DNA of 64,000 nt, from the NCBI GenBank assembly GCA_019931185.1, contig JAINDK010000054.1:17519-81518 (forward strand), read 5' to 3'. The DNA comes from Bryobacter sp. CoA8 C33 (lineage in GTDB: Bacteria > Acidobacteriota > Terriglobia > Bryobacterales > Bryobacteraceae). Positions 45,102-54,466 of this stretch are shown piece after piece. The notes under the pieces are model-generated. The model saw only the letters and a list, made by a program, of their open reading frames with translations. It did not search any database and had not been told where the DNA came from. Position 1 is the stretch's first letter. Each line of letters starts with the position of its first letter. Both the position numbers and the translations under genes were made by a program.

Positions 45102-46676
45102 CTAACGGATCCGGTACAGGGCGGAGGGTCCGGAGGAGTAAACGAGTTCCAGGCGCGGATCGGCTGGGAGGCGGCGGAGAATTGTGTCGTGCGCCTCGGG
45201 GGTCAAATCACGGGAAAAATCCCATTGATTCAACAAAACATAGCGAATGCCAAGGCGCTTACAATACTGGGCTGCATCCGAGTAAGCCGCCGCTCGAGCA
45301 TCTTCATCACCGCGATACCAGTGAACCGTGTTGAGGATGTAACCGGCCGCGCGGCGTCCGCTGCGCAGGAACAGGGTGGGATCCATTTCGGCCAGAATGG
45401 TGGCGTCGGCGGGAAGATTTTCACGAATGTAGCGGATAGTTGGCTCGGAATCGTGAAAGCGGCGGCTCTGGCTGGAAAAGAAGACGGGGAGGTCCGAAGT
45501 GACTAGTGAGAATTGCCTTGAAGCGCACCAACCGAGAGTGGACAGCAGCAGGAGGACGATCACAGCCCCGGCGATTTTCTGCCCGAAGTCGGGTTTTTGG
45601 AATGCTTTGTGGATGGTGCCGAGAATGTGGGTGAACTCGGAAAAGATACCCAAGAACCAGAGTGGCGCCACCGGCATGGCAAAGCGCTCATTGGGGGGGA
45701 AATGCCAAACAATGAGCATGAGGATGTAGAGAGCGGAAAAGTAGGCGTAGGGGGCGAGAGAGCCCGTGGGATCCTGGCGGAGGCGGCGGAGAACTCCGCT
45801 GATTCCCGCTACGCCGAGGGTGAGGGCGAGCACGCGATCGAGAAGGGAAGTTGTGTTGCTCGGAAGCAGAAAGGCGCCGAGCCCACTCACCAGGGCCTCC
45901 GCATTACGCCACAGGTACATGGGCAACTCATTCCAGGAGAAGACCGACAGGTGATAGCCGAAGTAGTTGGTGTAATAAAGAGTGATTTCGTCCGAGCCGG
46001 GAGTGCGGTGGGTACCGGCCCACCAGAACCAAGCGGCCATGATGGGGGCCAGGACAGAGGCAAAGATGGTTGCCCGGCGTGGCTGTTTACGCAGAACGAG
46101 CCAAGCTACAACAGCGGGCAGGAGCACCAAACCGGCCGAGCGGACGAGAAAGGCGAGGCCGGCGAGGAGGCCGGCGATGGCGGTCCAACCGGGTTGTGGT
46201 CTTCGCAGCAGGAGCAGGGTGGCGAGCAGCAGCGAGGTGAAGAACATTTCGGTCAACAGGGTTGTACTGAAGAGAATTACGTAGGGGTTCAAGGCCCAGA
46301 GGGCAGCCAGCAGCCAGATGATTTTCTCTTCGGCGCCAGTCTGGCGCAGCCAGCGGCAATAAAGAAGGACCGTGGCCGGAAGCCAGATCCAGGCAAGCAG
46401 CATGGCCCAAGGCAAATTCTGCGGGTAGATGGGATTGATGTGCCAAGCCAGGGAGAGAACGAGAGGCCAGAGAGGAGGGTATTTTGTTTGCGGCGGTTGG
46501 GCAGGAAGGCTGGAAATCTTGTATTCTCCTGATTCCGCCAGACTTTGGGCCGCCACGAAATAAAGGCCGTCATCGTGGTAGTAGCCGGCAGCGGGCATAT
46601 CCCGCCATTGCCAGGCGAACCAGGCACTGGGAAGCAGGATCAACAGAAAAGCGCCGATTCTCATCCAAAGCAACAT
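45102..46676 (-). CDS. Membrane glycosyltransferase-like protein (GT-C fold)
   Basis: A 524-residue integral membrane protein with about ten TM helices in the first 400 residues and a C-terminal soluble region. The early non-cytoplasmic loop YYHDDGLYFVAAQSLAESGEY carries an acidic pair as in GT-C enzymes (PMT/ArnT type), followed by YPPLWPL, also common in this group. Such enzymes transfer a sugar from a polyprenyl phosphate donor to a protein or lipid. ATG 46676 is chosen because TM1 begins just after it. It is the last gene of the minus-strand run, 16 bases after the adenosine-deaminase-like gene. Confidence 0.72.
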   Translation of the reverse strand: MLLWMRIGAFLLILLPSAWFAWQWRDMPAAGYYHDDGLYFVAAQSLAESGEYKISSLPAQPPQTKYPPLWPLVLSLAWHINPIYPQNLPWAMLLAWIWLPATVLLYCRWLRQTGAEEKIIWLLAALWALNPYVILFSTTLLTEMFFTSLLLATLLLLRRPQPGWTAIAGLLAGLAFLVRSAGLVLLPAVVAWLVLRKQPRRATIFASVLAPIMAAWFWWAGTHRTPGSDEITLYYTNYFGYHLSVFSWNELPMYLWRNAEALVSGLGAFLLPSNTTSLLDRVLALTLGVAGISGVLRRLRQDPTGSLAPYAYFSALYILMLIVWHFPPNERFAMPVAPLWFLGIFSEFTHILGTIHKAFQKPDFGQKIAGAVIVLLLLSTLGWCASRQFSLVTSDLPVFFSSQSRRFHDSEPTIRYIRENLPADATILAEMDPTLFLRSGRRAAGYILNTVHWYRGDEDARAAAYSDAAQYCKRLGIRYVLLNQWDFSRDLTPEAHDTILRRLPADPRLELVYSSGPSALYRIR

Positions 46677-46692
46677 TGGTTGTAGTGTAGCT

Positions 46693-48108
46693 TCATTGCG
46701 CAGGGAGCAAGTTGCGGCGGGCGTAGCCACTGATTTCTGGAGAGTGACGATCGGCCATTTGGGCCCAATTCGGGGTGTCGAAGCGCTGTGTGAAGGTTTG
46801 GATGTCACGCTCGTAGGCTTCGATCATGGATTTTTTGAGGGCGGTGGGAGCGAAGGCATGTTCGAGGCTCATGCGGGCGAGGCTGGTGAGTTCGGCCCAG
46901 GAGAGGCGGAAGAGCTGAACGGCGTGCATGTATTCGTCGGTCATGTTCGAATCCCAACTGCCGCGGTCGTCGGTGTTGAGGCAGACGGGGATGCCGAAGC
47001 GAAGGTATTCGGGGAAGGGGTGGAGGCGGAGATCGGGCATGTAGTCGAGTACACGGTTGGAGACGAGGTTGATTTCTACGAGGTAGCGGTTGTGGCGCAT
47101 GAGGAGCATGGTGTCGGGGTCGTGGATGAGATTGATGCCATGGCCGATGCGGGAAGCGCCAAGAAGGAGGGTGTTGCGGACTTCCGGGCCGGGGGAATCT
47201 TTTTCGCCGGCGTGGAGGCTAAGAGGAATACCGCCGTGGCGGCGGCGGGCGAGGCGGAAGCTATCGAGCATGCGCAGGGCGTGGCCCTTGTCGTTGTCTT
47301 CGCGGCCGGCAGCATTGATGCCGACAAAGAGGTCGCGGTGGCGGCTGACGAATTCGTGGAGGTTGGCGATTTGCTGTTCGAGGTCAGCGCGAAAGCGGAT
47401 GATGGTGACCTGGAAGCGGTGTTCGATGCCGGTGGAGCGGACATCGGGTTGGGCGAGGCGGCGCTCGACGATCTCGATGGCCTCATCCGGAGTGTAGAGA
47501 GTGCCGTCGGGTTTTTCGTTGTTGAAGGGGCCCCATTGGGCTTCGACATAGCGGACGCCTTCGGCGGCGAAGAGCTTGAGGTTTTGGGCAAAGAGTTCAG
47601 CAAAGAGATGGGGGTTGCGCGACAGGGGGGTGAGCCGGAGGACAATCTCTTCGAAGAATTCATTGCGGTTTTCGCCGGGTTCGTCAAGGATATGGGCCGA
47701 GAGCCAGGCTTCGCGCTGTTTGGGATTGAGGGCGTCGAGCGGAGTGTAGTCTTCCTGCCGGCAAGGGGAGAGCCGTTTGAGTGTGGCGGCGCCGATGTTT
47801 TGGTAGAGAATAAGGGGTCCGTTTTCGTTGTCGGCGCAATCCTGAGCACGGGTACGGGTGTAGTAGCGGTAGCCGAGCTTTTGGATGCCGATGGCGGCTG
47901 GGAGCACATGGTGGGCATAGAAGCTGAGGCTGGCATGGTGGTGGAGGTCGGCGCCCTTGGGGAGTTGTTGGAGGATGGAATAGAGTTGGCGTGGAGTGGC
48001 GCGGTCGCGGATTTCGGCCCAGCGGGATTCAAGATCGGCGGCTGGGAGCAGGGAAGCTGCGAGCAGGACTAGAGCAAGGTTCCGTGAGTGCGGGTATGAA
48101 TGCGGCAC
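46693..48108 (-). CDS. Exported adenosine deaminase-like protein (ADGF/CECR1-like)
   Basis: A 471-residue metal-dependent deaminase of the adenosine/AMP deaminase superfamily with a signal peptide, unlike the cytosolic purine-salvage enzyme. Motifs: LPKGADLHHHASLS (first metal histidines), PLSLHAGEKDS (catalytic Glu and His), GASRIGHGINLI, and VCLNTDDRGSWDSNMTDEY with the metal and catalytic aspartates. Residues 100-200 are extended as in secreted ADGF-type enzymes. GTG 48108 starts inside the SMP-30-like gene (40-base overlap). The substrate is likely extracellular adenosine or a related nucleoside. Confidence 0.88.
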   Translation of the reverse strand: MPHSYPHSRNLALVLLAASLLPAADLESRWAEIRDRATPRQLYSILQQLPKGADLHHHASLSFYAHHVLPAAIGIQKLGYRYYTRTRAQDCADNENGPLILYQNIGAATLKRLSPCRQEDYTPLDALNPKQREAWLSAHILDEPGENRNEFFEEIVLRLTPLSRNPHLFAELFAQNLKLFAAEGVRYVEAQWGPFNNEKPDGTLYTPDEAIEIVERRLAQPDVRSTGIEHRFQVTIIRFRADLEQQIANLHEFVSRHRDLFVGINAAGREDNDKGHALRMLDSFRLARRRHGGIPLSLHAGEKDSPGPEVRNTLLLGASRIGHGINLIHDPDTMLLMRHNRYLVEINLVSNRVLDYMPDLRLHPFPEYLRFGIPVCLNTDDRGSWDSNMTDEYMHAVQLFRLSWAELTSLARMSLEHAFAPTALKKSMIEAYERDIQTFTQRFDTPNWAQMADRHSPEISGYARRNLLPAQ

Positions 48109-49052
48109 AAATACATGTCAGCACAAATATAGAGAGTCGAGCCATCACCGCCCCAGGCAACGTTGGCGCAAGCCTCGCCGAGTTCGATGAGGCCGAGGCG
48201 TTCGCCGGAAGGAGAAAAGATGGAGACACCGCCGGGGCCGGTGGCGAAGAGGTGGCCGGAGTGATCGAGTTTGAAGCCGTCGGGAAGGCCTTTTTGCGAA
48301 GCTGCTTCGCGGGTGAGGTCGGCGAAGAGACGGCCGGGGCCGAGCTGTCCGTTGGCGTTAACGGGATAAGCCATCCAGATGGCGCGGTCTGGATCGGAGT
48401 TGGAGACGTAGAGGGTAGAGGCGTTGGGGGAGAAAGCGAGTCCGTTGGGGCGGGAAAGCTCGGCGGTGAGCAGGGAAATCTGGCGCGAGGAGGAGACGCG
48501 ATAAACGCCGCAAAAATCGAGTTCGCGGCGGGGGTCATCGAATTGAGCGGGAAGGCCGTAGGGGGGGTCGGTGAAGTAGAGATCGCCGGAGGGATGAAAG
48601 CAGCAATCATTGGGGCTATTGAGGCGCTTGCCCTCAAATTGGTCGGCGAGGGTCATTTTGCCGCCGTCGGCGGTGAGAACGCTGACGCGGCGGTCGCCGT
48701 GTTCGCAGGCGACGAGGCGGCCTAGGGGGTCGAGGGTGAGGCCATTGGAGCCGGGCTCGCGGCCATAGGGGAGGATGCCGGTGAAGCCGGAGGGAGAGAG
48801 AAAGGGAGAGACGCCGGAGGCTTCGCGCCAGGCAAAGATTGTATTGCGCGGGATATCGCTGAACAGAAGGGTGGCGGATTGGCGGAGCCAGACCGGGCCT
48901 TCAGTCCAGGCGAAGCCGGCGGCGAGGACTTCGACGCGGGCGGAGGGATCGAGCAGGGAATCGAGGGCAGGCGAGAAGCGGTGAATATGGCCGAGGACAG
49001 GGAAATTGCGGGTATCGATTTCGAGGGAATCGAGGGAGGAACGAATGCTCAT
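48069..49052 (-). CDS. SMP-30/gluconolactonase family protein
   Basis: A 327-residue six-bladed beta-propeller of the SMP-30/gluconolactonase/LRE family, metal-dependent lactonases or related esterases. Seen are GFAWTEGPVWLRQSATLLFSDIPRN (first-blade Glu), EPGSNGLTLDPLGRLVACEHGDRRV, LNSPNDCCFHPSGDLYFTDPPYGL (metal Asn), ELSRPNGLAFSPNASTLYVSNSD and LPDGFKLDHSGHLFAT (metal Asp). No signal peptide is apparent. AGAGG precedes ATG 49052; it lies 15 bases after the hybrid kinase and overlaps the deaminase gene by 40 bases. Confidence 0.92.
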   Translation of the reverse strand: MSIRSSLDSLEIDTRNFPVLGHIHRFSPALDSLLDPSARVEVLAAGFAWTEGPVWLRQSATLLFSDIPRNTIFAWREASGVSPFLSPSGFTGILPYGREPGSNGLTLDPLGRLVACEHGDRRVSVLTADGGKMTLADQFEGKRLNSPNDCCFHPSGDLYFTDPPYGLPAQFDDPRRELDFCGVYRVSSSRQISLLTAELSRPNGLAFSPNASTLYVSNSDPDRAIWMAYPVNANGQLGPGRLFADLTREAASQKGLPDGFKLDHSGHLFATGPGGVSIFSPSGERLGLIELGEACANVAWGGDGSTLYICADMYLCRIHTRTHGTLL

Positions 49053-49067
49053 CGTGCCTCTTATTTT

Positions 49068-52000
49068 CTATGAAGCGGTAGTTTGGCGGAGAGGGGCGGC
49101 CCAACGTTCGAGGGCGAGGGCGAGCGATTCGACGCTGACGGGTTTGGTGAGGTAATCGTTCATGCCGGACTGGAGGCAGCGATCCCGGTCCTCGGGAGTG
49201 GCGGCGGCAGTGAGGGCGACGATGGGGACGCGCTTGAGGGGGCCGCCGAGGCTGCGGATTTGGCGTGCGGCCTGGAAGCCATCCATTTCGGGCATTTGGC
49301 AATCCATGAAGACGAGATCGTAAGGGAGTTGTCCGGTCATCTGAACGGCTTCAAAACCATTGGCGGCGAGGTCAACGGTACAGTTCAGCTTTTCGAGAAG
49401 GCGGAGGCCGACCTTCTGATTGATGAGGTTATCTTCGACGAGGAGGACGCGGTAGCCGGAGAAATTGGGAAGGGGAGGCTTGGGAAAACTGGCAGGCTGA
49501 GGGGCGCCGGGATGGTCTCCGATCAGGCTGGTGAGAAAGCGGCCGGACAGAAGGGGGGGCAGTTGATGGGAATCGATATGAAGAACACGTTGGGAATTCG
49601 GAGGGTAGCGGCGGGCAAAGTCGGAATGAAGCCGGGCGAGAGCGCGAAGAGCAGTGGAGTTGCCCTGCAGTTCGAGGCGGGGAATCTCGTCGGGCAAAAC
49701 AAAGTGGGGTGCGGGACCGGGAAGCTCGACTTCAAACCAGAATGTGCTGCCCTGGCCGGGAGTGCTTTGAACACCCACATTTCCATTCATCAACTCGGCC
49801 AGTTCGCGAACAATGGCGAGGCCCAAGCCGGTGCCGCCGTATTTGCGGGTGGTGGAGGAATCGGCTTGGGAAAATCTCTCGAATAGACGGCTGACTTTGC
49901 CGGCGGCGATGCCGATGCCAGTATCTTCGACCTCGACGCGGATACGGTCCTTGCCGACGGACTCGACGCGCAAGAGAACGAAGCCATGAGAGGTGAACTT
50001 GATGGCGTTGCTGACAAAGTTGAGGGCCATTTGCCGGAGACGGCCGGGGTCGCCGGAAACGGTGCGCGGGGCGAGAGGGTCGAACCAGAAAGCGAGTTCA
50101 ATACCCTTTTCGCGGCCCTTGGGGTGCAAGAGTTCGATGACGTCTTCAAGGGTTTGTTCGAGATCGAAGTCGATGGTTTCCAGTTCCACTCGGCCGGCTT
50201 CGATTTTCGAGAAGTCGAGAATGTCGTTGATGATCTCGAGCAAAGCTTCACCGGAGCGCATGACCGTGCCGCTCATTTCGCGCTGCTCGGGGGACATGGG
50301 AGTGTCGAGCAGAAGGCGGGACATGCCGATGATGGCGTTCATGGGGGTGCGGATCTCGTGGCTCATGACGGCGAGAAACTGGCTCTTGGAGCGGTTGGCT
50401 TCTTCGGCGCGGCGGCGGGCGAAATCGAGTTCGAGGCGGGTGGATTCGAGGTTTTCGACGTAGTTCTGAATTTTGATTTCGCTTTCGCGCTGGGTGGTGA
50501 TGTCGCGGATGAGAACGAGGAAGTCGCCCAGTTGTGTACGGGAAAGGCGGGCCTCGAAGACAAATTGACGGCCGGCGAGGGAGAGTTCGTAATCAATGAC
50601 CTCGACATGGCCATCGAGGCCGATGTGCTCGAAGGCGCGCGAGAAACGTTCCCACAAGGGGGCGGAGAGGAAGTAGCGCAGAGGATGGCCGACGGCGTGG
50701 CGGAGAGGAAAGTCGCCGTGGCCGATTTCGGAGTTATGGAAGTCGACAACGATGCCATTTTTGTCGACCTGCACGATGTAGTCGGGGACGGCGGCGAGAA
50801 GGGCGCGATGGCGGGCCTCGCTGCGGCGGATCGTATCTTCCTGGCGGCGGCGTTCAGTCACTTCTTGGAGGCAGCCGACCAGGCGGCGGCAACGGCCATT
50901 TTCAAACTGTGGTTTGCTGACGGTTCGGACCCAGATCTCACGGCCTTTCGCGGTAATCAGTGGCAGTTCGATATCCCAAGGCTCACCGGTGGCGATGCTG
51001 CGCTCGACCAGGCGGGTGATGGTCTTGCGGGCGGCTGGGGTGAAGAAGTCGATGCATTCCCGCATGTTGGGCTTGTAGCCCAGGGGGACTTCGTGAATCC
51101 GGCACACTTCATCGCTCCAGAGAAGGGAGCCGGAATTCAAGTCGACTTCCCAGCCACCGAGGTGAGCCATGGCGCCGGCATCCTGAAGCAGTCTTTCGCT
51201 ATCGAGCAGCCGCTGTTCGTAGACTTTGCGGGCCGTGATGTCGAGCTCGACGGCCATGTAATGGGTGAGGACGCCGTGGGAGTCGAAAAGAGGCTGGACT
51301 TCGATTTCGACCCAGTACTTGCGGCCATCCTTGGAGTAGTTGAGGATTTGTTCTTGAAACGCGCGTTTATCGAGAAGAGCCTGGCGGATGCGGGCGACCG
51401 TGGCGGGATCCGTTTCCGGGCCCTGCAGAAAGTCGCCGGGTTTGCGGCCGCGGACTTCCTCGAGGGTGTAGCCGGTCAGGCGGGTGAATCCCTCGTTGAC
51501 CCATTCGATGACGCCCTCGGAGTCGCTGAGGATGATGAGATTGTTGGTCCTGCGCGCAACCAGGGCGAGGCGGTGGACTTCATCGGCCATGCGTTTTTGT
51601 TCGGTGACATCCATGGCGGTGGCGTAGATGAACTTTGCCTCGGGAGAGGGGGGAGGCGTCACCCAGCGCAGCCAGCGATAGGACCCGTCGGCGGCGCGAA
51701 AGCGGTTTTCAAAGCCGTCGGCGGCGCGGCCGGACAGAACAGCGGCGAACTCAGCGCGGCTCGATTCCACGTCATCGGGGTGGAGGAAGGCAGTAAAATC
51801 CGAGCCATAAATCGCGGCGGGGGAGAGACCGAGCAGGCGGCAAAGAGCGGGGTTGACGCGATGAAAGCGGCCCTTGAGGTCGAAGACGATATGAATCGCG
51901 GAGGAGCTATTGAGGTAGGCGTCGCGCTCGAGTTCGAGAAGCTGCCGCGATTGCAGGGTTTGGAAGCCACGAATGGCGCCGGCACTGACGCGGGAAAAGG

Positions 52001-52808
52001 GTTCGAGCCAATCGAGAATGAAGTTTTCATACCCGCCGGGGCGGTTGGCGATGCCGAGCAGGCCGACGAGTTCGTCGCCGAGCTTGAGAGGAAGGGCGAG
52101 GAAGCTGTTGAGCGGGGGATGTCCGGGAGGCGTGCCGCCACTGGCGGGGTGGCCGGCGGGGGAATTGACGATGAGCGGCAGGCCAGACTGCAATGCATGG
52201 CCGAAGAGTGTCTTGAGATTACGGAACTCCAGCCCCTGTTTATGATAGTCGTCGTAGAACTTTCGGGTTTCTTCGTCCCAAGTCACATCGGTAATGGCGA
52301 AAGTGCGCAAATAGGGATCACCTTTTTCATCGCGCAGGACTTCGCCGACAAAGCCATATTCGCTGGTGGTGATCTCCAGAACGAGGGAAAGAAGGTCGGC
52401 AAAAGCCTCGCGCTCGAGGCCACCGGTGAGAAACTTGGATTGAAGAGCACCTAAGCCATTGAGGAGCCTGGATTGAACCCAGGCTTCCGTGACGTTGCGG
52501 AAGAGAACGAGAGCGCCATCGGGAGTAGCGGTGATGTCGACTTCAAAGCAGCGGCGCAGGGGCCCCTGCTGGAGGGCGAGGGTGCAGGGAAGCGCGAGTG
52601 AATTCAGGCCGGCAACGCCGGCGAGCAAATCGGGGCAGGGGCCGTGAAGGCGCAGAGAAGGGAAGAGTTGTGCCGCGGCGGAATTGAAATCGAGCACACA
52701 GGCCTCCGTGCTGCAACTGGATAGAAGCAGGGCGGGATAAGGCGCGAAATGAAGAAAAGACGGGGTGGCTAAGGGAGGCACGAAAGTAGATGAGGAGGCA
52801 CGGTTCAT
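49068..52808 (-). CDS. Hybrid sensor histidine kinase with GAF, multiple PAS and receiver domains
   Basis: A 1246-residue cytoplasmic hybrid kinase without TM segments. Order: degenerate PAS-like (about 20-115), GAF (about 120-285), PAS (295-405), PAS (415-530), PAS (545-655), PAS (660-775), coiled coil, HisKA with SHEIRTPMNAIIGM (H817), HATPase (N-box about 930-937 FVSNAIKF; DTGIGI 962-967; GGTGLGLAIV 991-1000), a residual segment (1050-1110), and a C-terminal receiver with phospho-acceptor D1169 and K1222 (TKPVS). GGGAAGG precedes the start. No output domain beyond the receiver, so it should phosphorylate a partner via an Hpt protein. Confidence 0.95.
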   Translation of the reverse strand: MNRASSSTFVPPLATPSFLHFAPYPALLLSSCSTEACVLDFNSAAAQLFPSLRLHGPCPDLLAGVAGLNSLALPCTLALQQGPLRRCFEVDITATPDGALVLFRNVTEAWVQSRLLNGLGALQSKFLTGGLEREAFADLLSLVLEITTSEYGFVGEVLRDEKGDPYLRTFAITDVTWDEETRKFYDDYHKQGLEFRNLKTLFGHALQSGLPLIVNSPAGHPASGGTPPGHPPLNSFLALPLKLGDELVGLLGIANRPGGYENFILDWLEPFSRVSAGAIRGFQTLQSRQLLELERDAYLNSSSAIHIVFDLKGRFHRVNPALCRLLGLSPAAIYGSDFTAFLHPDDVESSRAEFAAVLSGRAADGFENRFRAADGSYRWLRWVTPPPSPEAKFIYATAMDVTEQKRMADEVHRLALVARRTNNLIILSDSEGVIEWVNEGFTRLTGYTLEEVRGRKPGDFLQGPETDPATVARIRQALLDKRAFQEQILNYSKDGRKYWVEIEVQPLFDSHGVLTHYMAVELDITARKVYEQRLLDSERLLQDAGAMAHLGGWEVDLNSGSLLWSDEVCRIHEVPLGYKPNMRECIDFFTPAARKTITRLVERSIATGEPWDIELPLITAKGREIWVRTVSKPQFENGRCRRLVGCLQEVTERRRQEDTIRRSEARHRALLAAVPDYIVQVDKNGIVVDFHNSEIGHGDFPLRHAVGHPLRYFLSAPLWERFSRAFEHIGLDGHVEVIDYELSLAGRQFVFEARLSRTQLGDFLVLIRDITTQRESEIKIQNYVENLESTRLELDFARRRAEEANRSKSQFLAVMSHEIRTPMNAIIGMSRLLLDTPMSPEQREMSGTVMRSGEALLEIINDILDFSKIEAGRVELETIDFDLEQTLEDVIELLHPKGREKGIELAFWFDPLAPRTVSGDPGRLRQMALNFVSNAIKFTSHGFVLLRVESVGKDRIRVEVEDTGIGIAAGKVSRLFERFSQADSSTTRKYGGTGLGLAIVRELAELMNGNVGVQSTPGQGSTFWFEVELPGPAPHFVLPDEIPRLELQGNSTALRALARLHSDFARRYPPNSQRVLHIDSHQLPPLLSGRFLTSLIGDHPGAPQPASFPKPPLPNFSGYRVLLVEDNLINQKVGLRLLEKLNCTVDLAANGFEAVQMTGQLPYDLVFMDCQMPEMDGFQAARQIRSLGGPLKRVPIVALTAAATPEDRDRCLQSGMNDYLTKPVSVESLALALERWAAPLRQTTAS

Positions 52809-52868
52809 CCTTCCCAGACCTTATCGGTGGATAAAGATAGTTCGAACACAATTTCATGGCTCGGGATA

Positions 52869-53345
52869 CTAGTGGCTGAGATCGGTAGCTTCGAGAGGTT
52901 CGAGGTAGCGGAGGGATTCGCGAATGAGTTTTCTTTCATCCTCGGAGAAGCGTTCGGTGAAGTTGTGACTGTTGAGAATCCGCTCATGCAGGAGTGGGGG
53001 GCGCTTGCGGAGATGATGGATCGCCGCACGCACAATGCGGCGGCGCTCGGCCGGGAGTTCGGAGATGTCACGCAAGGTACGGCGGAATTCGGATTTTTCT
53101 TGGGGGCTCAGCTTTTGAAAAGATTCAAAGTCGTGCTGGAGACTGTCGCGGACGCCGGGTTGAATGCGATCAAGGGAGTTGAGACGGCGTTCGAGCGCTT
53201 CGCGCCGCTCTGGGGACATGCGATCAAGGGCGCGCTGGCGCTCGGCGGGCGTCATGCGGCGGAGACGCTCGATCAGGACTTTTCCGGGAGCAGGTTGGGC
53301 GGCCAGGGTGGCGGCAAACAGGATCAGCGGGAGGAGAAGCTTCAT
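52869..53345 (-). CDS. DUF3106 exported protein
   Basis: A 158-residue exported protein with signal peptide (MKLLLPLILFAATLAAQ) and a charged helical body: ERLRRMTPAERQRALDRMSPERREALERRL, then FQKLSPQEKSEFRRTLRDISELPAERRR, repeats of the DUF3106 type. Relatives sit after sigma/anti-sigma pairs and resemble CpxP/RseC-like stress proteins; the function is not established. Its ATG overlaps the anti-sigma stop by 4 bases. Confidence 0.82.
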   Translation of the reverse strand: MKLLLPLILFAATLAAQPAPGKVLIERLRRMTPAERQRALDRMSPERREALERRLNSLDRIQPGVRDSLQHDFESFQKLSPQEKSEFRRTLRDISELPAERRRIVRAAIHHLRKRPPLLHERILNSHNFTERFSEDERKLIRESLRYLEPLEATDLSH

Positions 53346-53809
53346 AGGGAATCCTGAATCCGGGGATCTTCCGGTTGGGGATGAAGGGCTTGAAGGGCTT
53401 CCAGGTCGTCGAGCATACGTTCCACTTGTTCGATATCTTCGGCCTGCATGACTTCGGGGGCGGGGGAGAGCACGAAAAAACCGAGAATGAGGCAAGCGGT
53501 CAGGGCGGCGGGAACGGCCAGCCGCCAGCCCCAATCGAGAGAAAGATAGCGCAGCCACCAGGGCTGTGTATGTTGCCGGTCGAGTTCGATGCGGGCCCAG
53601 AGTTTCTGGTCGAAATCGGCACTGATGGCCGGGGGTTGCCAGGAGGAAAGGATCGCTTCGAGGTTCTCCTGTGATTGGACCAGGTGCTGACAATCGGGGC
53701 AAGATGCTACATGGCGCTGCCAGGAACAGAGCGTTTCTCCCGTGAGATCGCCAGCCAGATAGCGGAAGAGAAGTGCTTGCTGTTCAGGGGGTTTTAGTAA
53801 ACAATTCAC
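53342..53809 (-). CDS. Zinc-finger anti-sigma factor with one TM helix
   Basis: A 155-residue anti-sigma factor for the adjacent ECF sigma. The cytoplasmic N-terminus has a ZAS-type zinc site in CSWQRHVASCPDCQHLV (HxxxCxxC). A TM helix covers about residues 94-115 (WRLAVPAALTACLILGFFVL), leaving a short acidic periplasmic tail. The GTG start is 14 bases after the sigma gene stop. Confidence 0.88.
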   Translation of the reverse strand: MNCLLKPPEQQALLFRYLAGDLTGETLCSWQRHVASCPDCQHLVQSQENLEAILSSWQPPAISADFDQKLWARIELDRQHTQPWWLRYLSLDWGWRLAVPAALTACLILGFFVLSPAPEVMQAEDIEQVERMLDDLEALQALHPQPEDPRIQDSL

Positions 53810-53823
53810 GTGAAGCTTCTCCT

Positions 53824-54465
53824 TTAGTCGAGCTTTTGTCCGGCGCCATCGGGGCTGAAATGCTTAAGGCGTGTACGCAAAGTTTCGTAAGCGCGGAAGA
53901 GCAAACTTTTGACGGCGGACTCGGAACAACTCAAGGCGCCGGCAATTTGGGAGTAATCCATTTCCTGATATTTGTGCATCAGCACCGCGCTCCGCTGTTT
54001 TTCGGGAAGTTGCTCGATGGCACGGCGGACTTCGGCGAGACGGGCTTGCATGAGGAGCCTTTGTTCAGATGTGAGCTCCTTATCTGCCAGTTGAATCGAA
54101 GTAAAAGTCTCAGATGGCGAATCAATCGGCGTAAGGAGCTGATGCTTACGGCGGTCGCGGATGTGGTTGAGAGCGAGGTGGGTAGTGATGCGGAAGAGCC
54201 AAGTTGTGAAGCGAGCAGTGGGTTCGTAGCTCGCGCGGCTGCGGTAGACGCGGAGGAAGACCTCCTGGGCGAGTTCTTCAGCGATAGCTTGATTTTGCAC
54301 CATTCGATACAGGAAATGAATGACTGGGTTTCGATACTTTTCGAGCAAGAGAGCGAACGAAGAGTCGTCGCCCTCCTGGACGCGAAGCATTAACTCGGCA
54401 TCTCTTTCAAGGGGTGCCACAGTGGTCACGTAGGGATGAACCCGGATTCTCAATAAATGTTTCAC
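53824..54465 (-). CDS. ECF-type RNA polymerase sigma factor
   Basis: A 213-residue ECF sigma with region 2 (AELMLRVQEGDDSSFALLLEKYRNPVIHFLYRMVQNQAIAEELAQEVFLRVYRS in outline; FTTWLFRITTHLALNHIRDRR) and region 4 (LPEKQRSAVLMHKYQEMDYSQIAGALSCSESAVKSLLFRAYETLR). It is followed by an anti-sigma and a DUF3106 gene, a common acidobacterial cassette. The GTG at 54465 is one base from the sulfatase stop; an internal GTG at 54420 (VAPLERDAEL) may be the true start. Probably autoregulated, though no promoter could be picked out. Confidence 0.92.
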   Translation of the reverse strand: MKHLLRIRVHPYVTTVAPLERDAELMLRVQEGDDSSFALLLEKYRNPVIHFLYRMVQNQAIAEELAQEVFLRVYRSRASYEPTARFTTWLFRITTHLALNHIRDRRKHQLLTPIDSPSETFTSIQLADKELTSEQRLLMQARLAEVRRAIEQLPEKQRSAVLMHKYQEMDYSQIAGALSCSESAVKSLLFRAYETLRTRLKHFSPDGAGQKLD

Positions 54466-54466
54466 A

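Noticed and set aside
46696..48072. Plus-strand frame opposite the adenosine deaminase-like gene
   Set aside because: No domain or ribosome site; the deaminase motifs on the minus strand are complete.
49986..52454. Plus-strand frame opposite the hybrid kinase (about 820 codons)
   Set aside because: The minus strand carries unmistakable PAS, HisKA and ATPase motifs; this is a codon-bias shadow.
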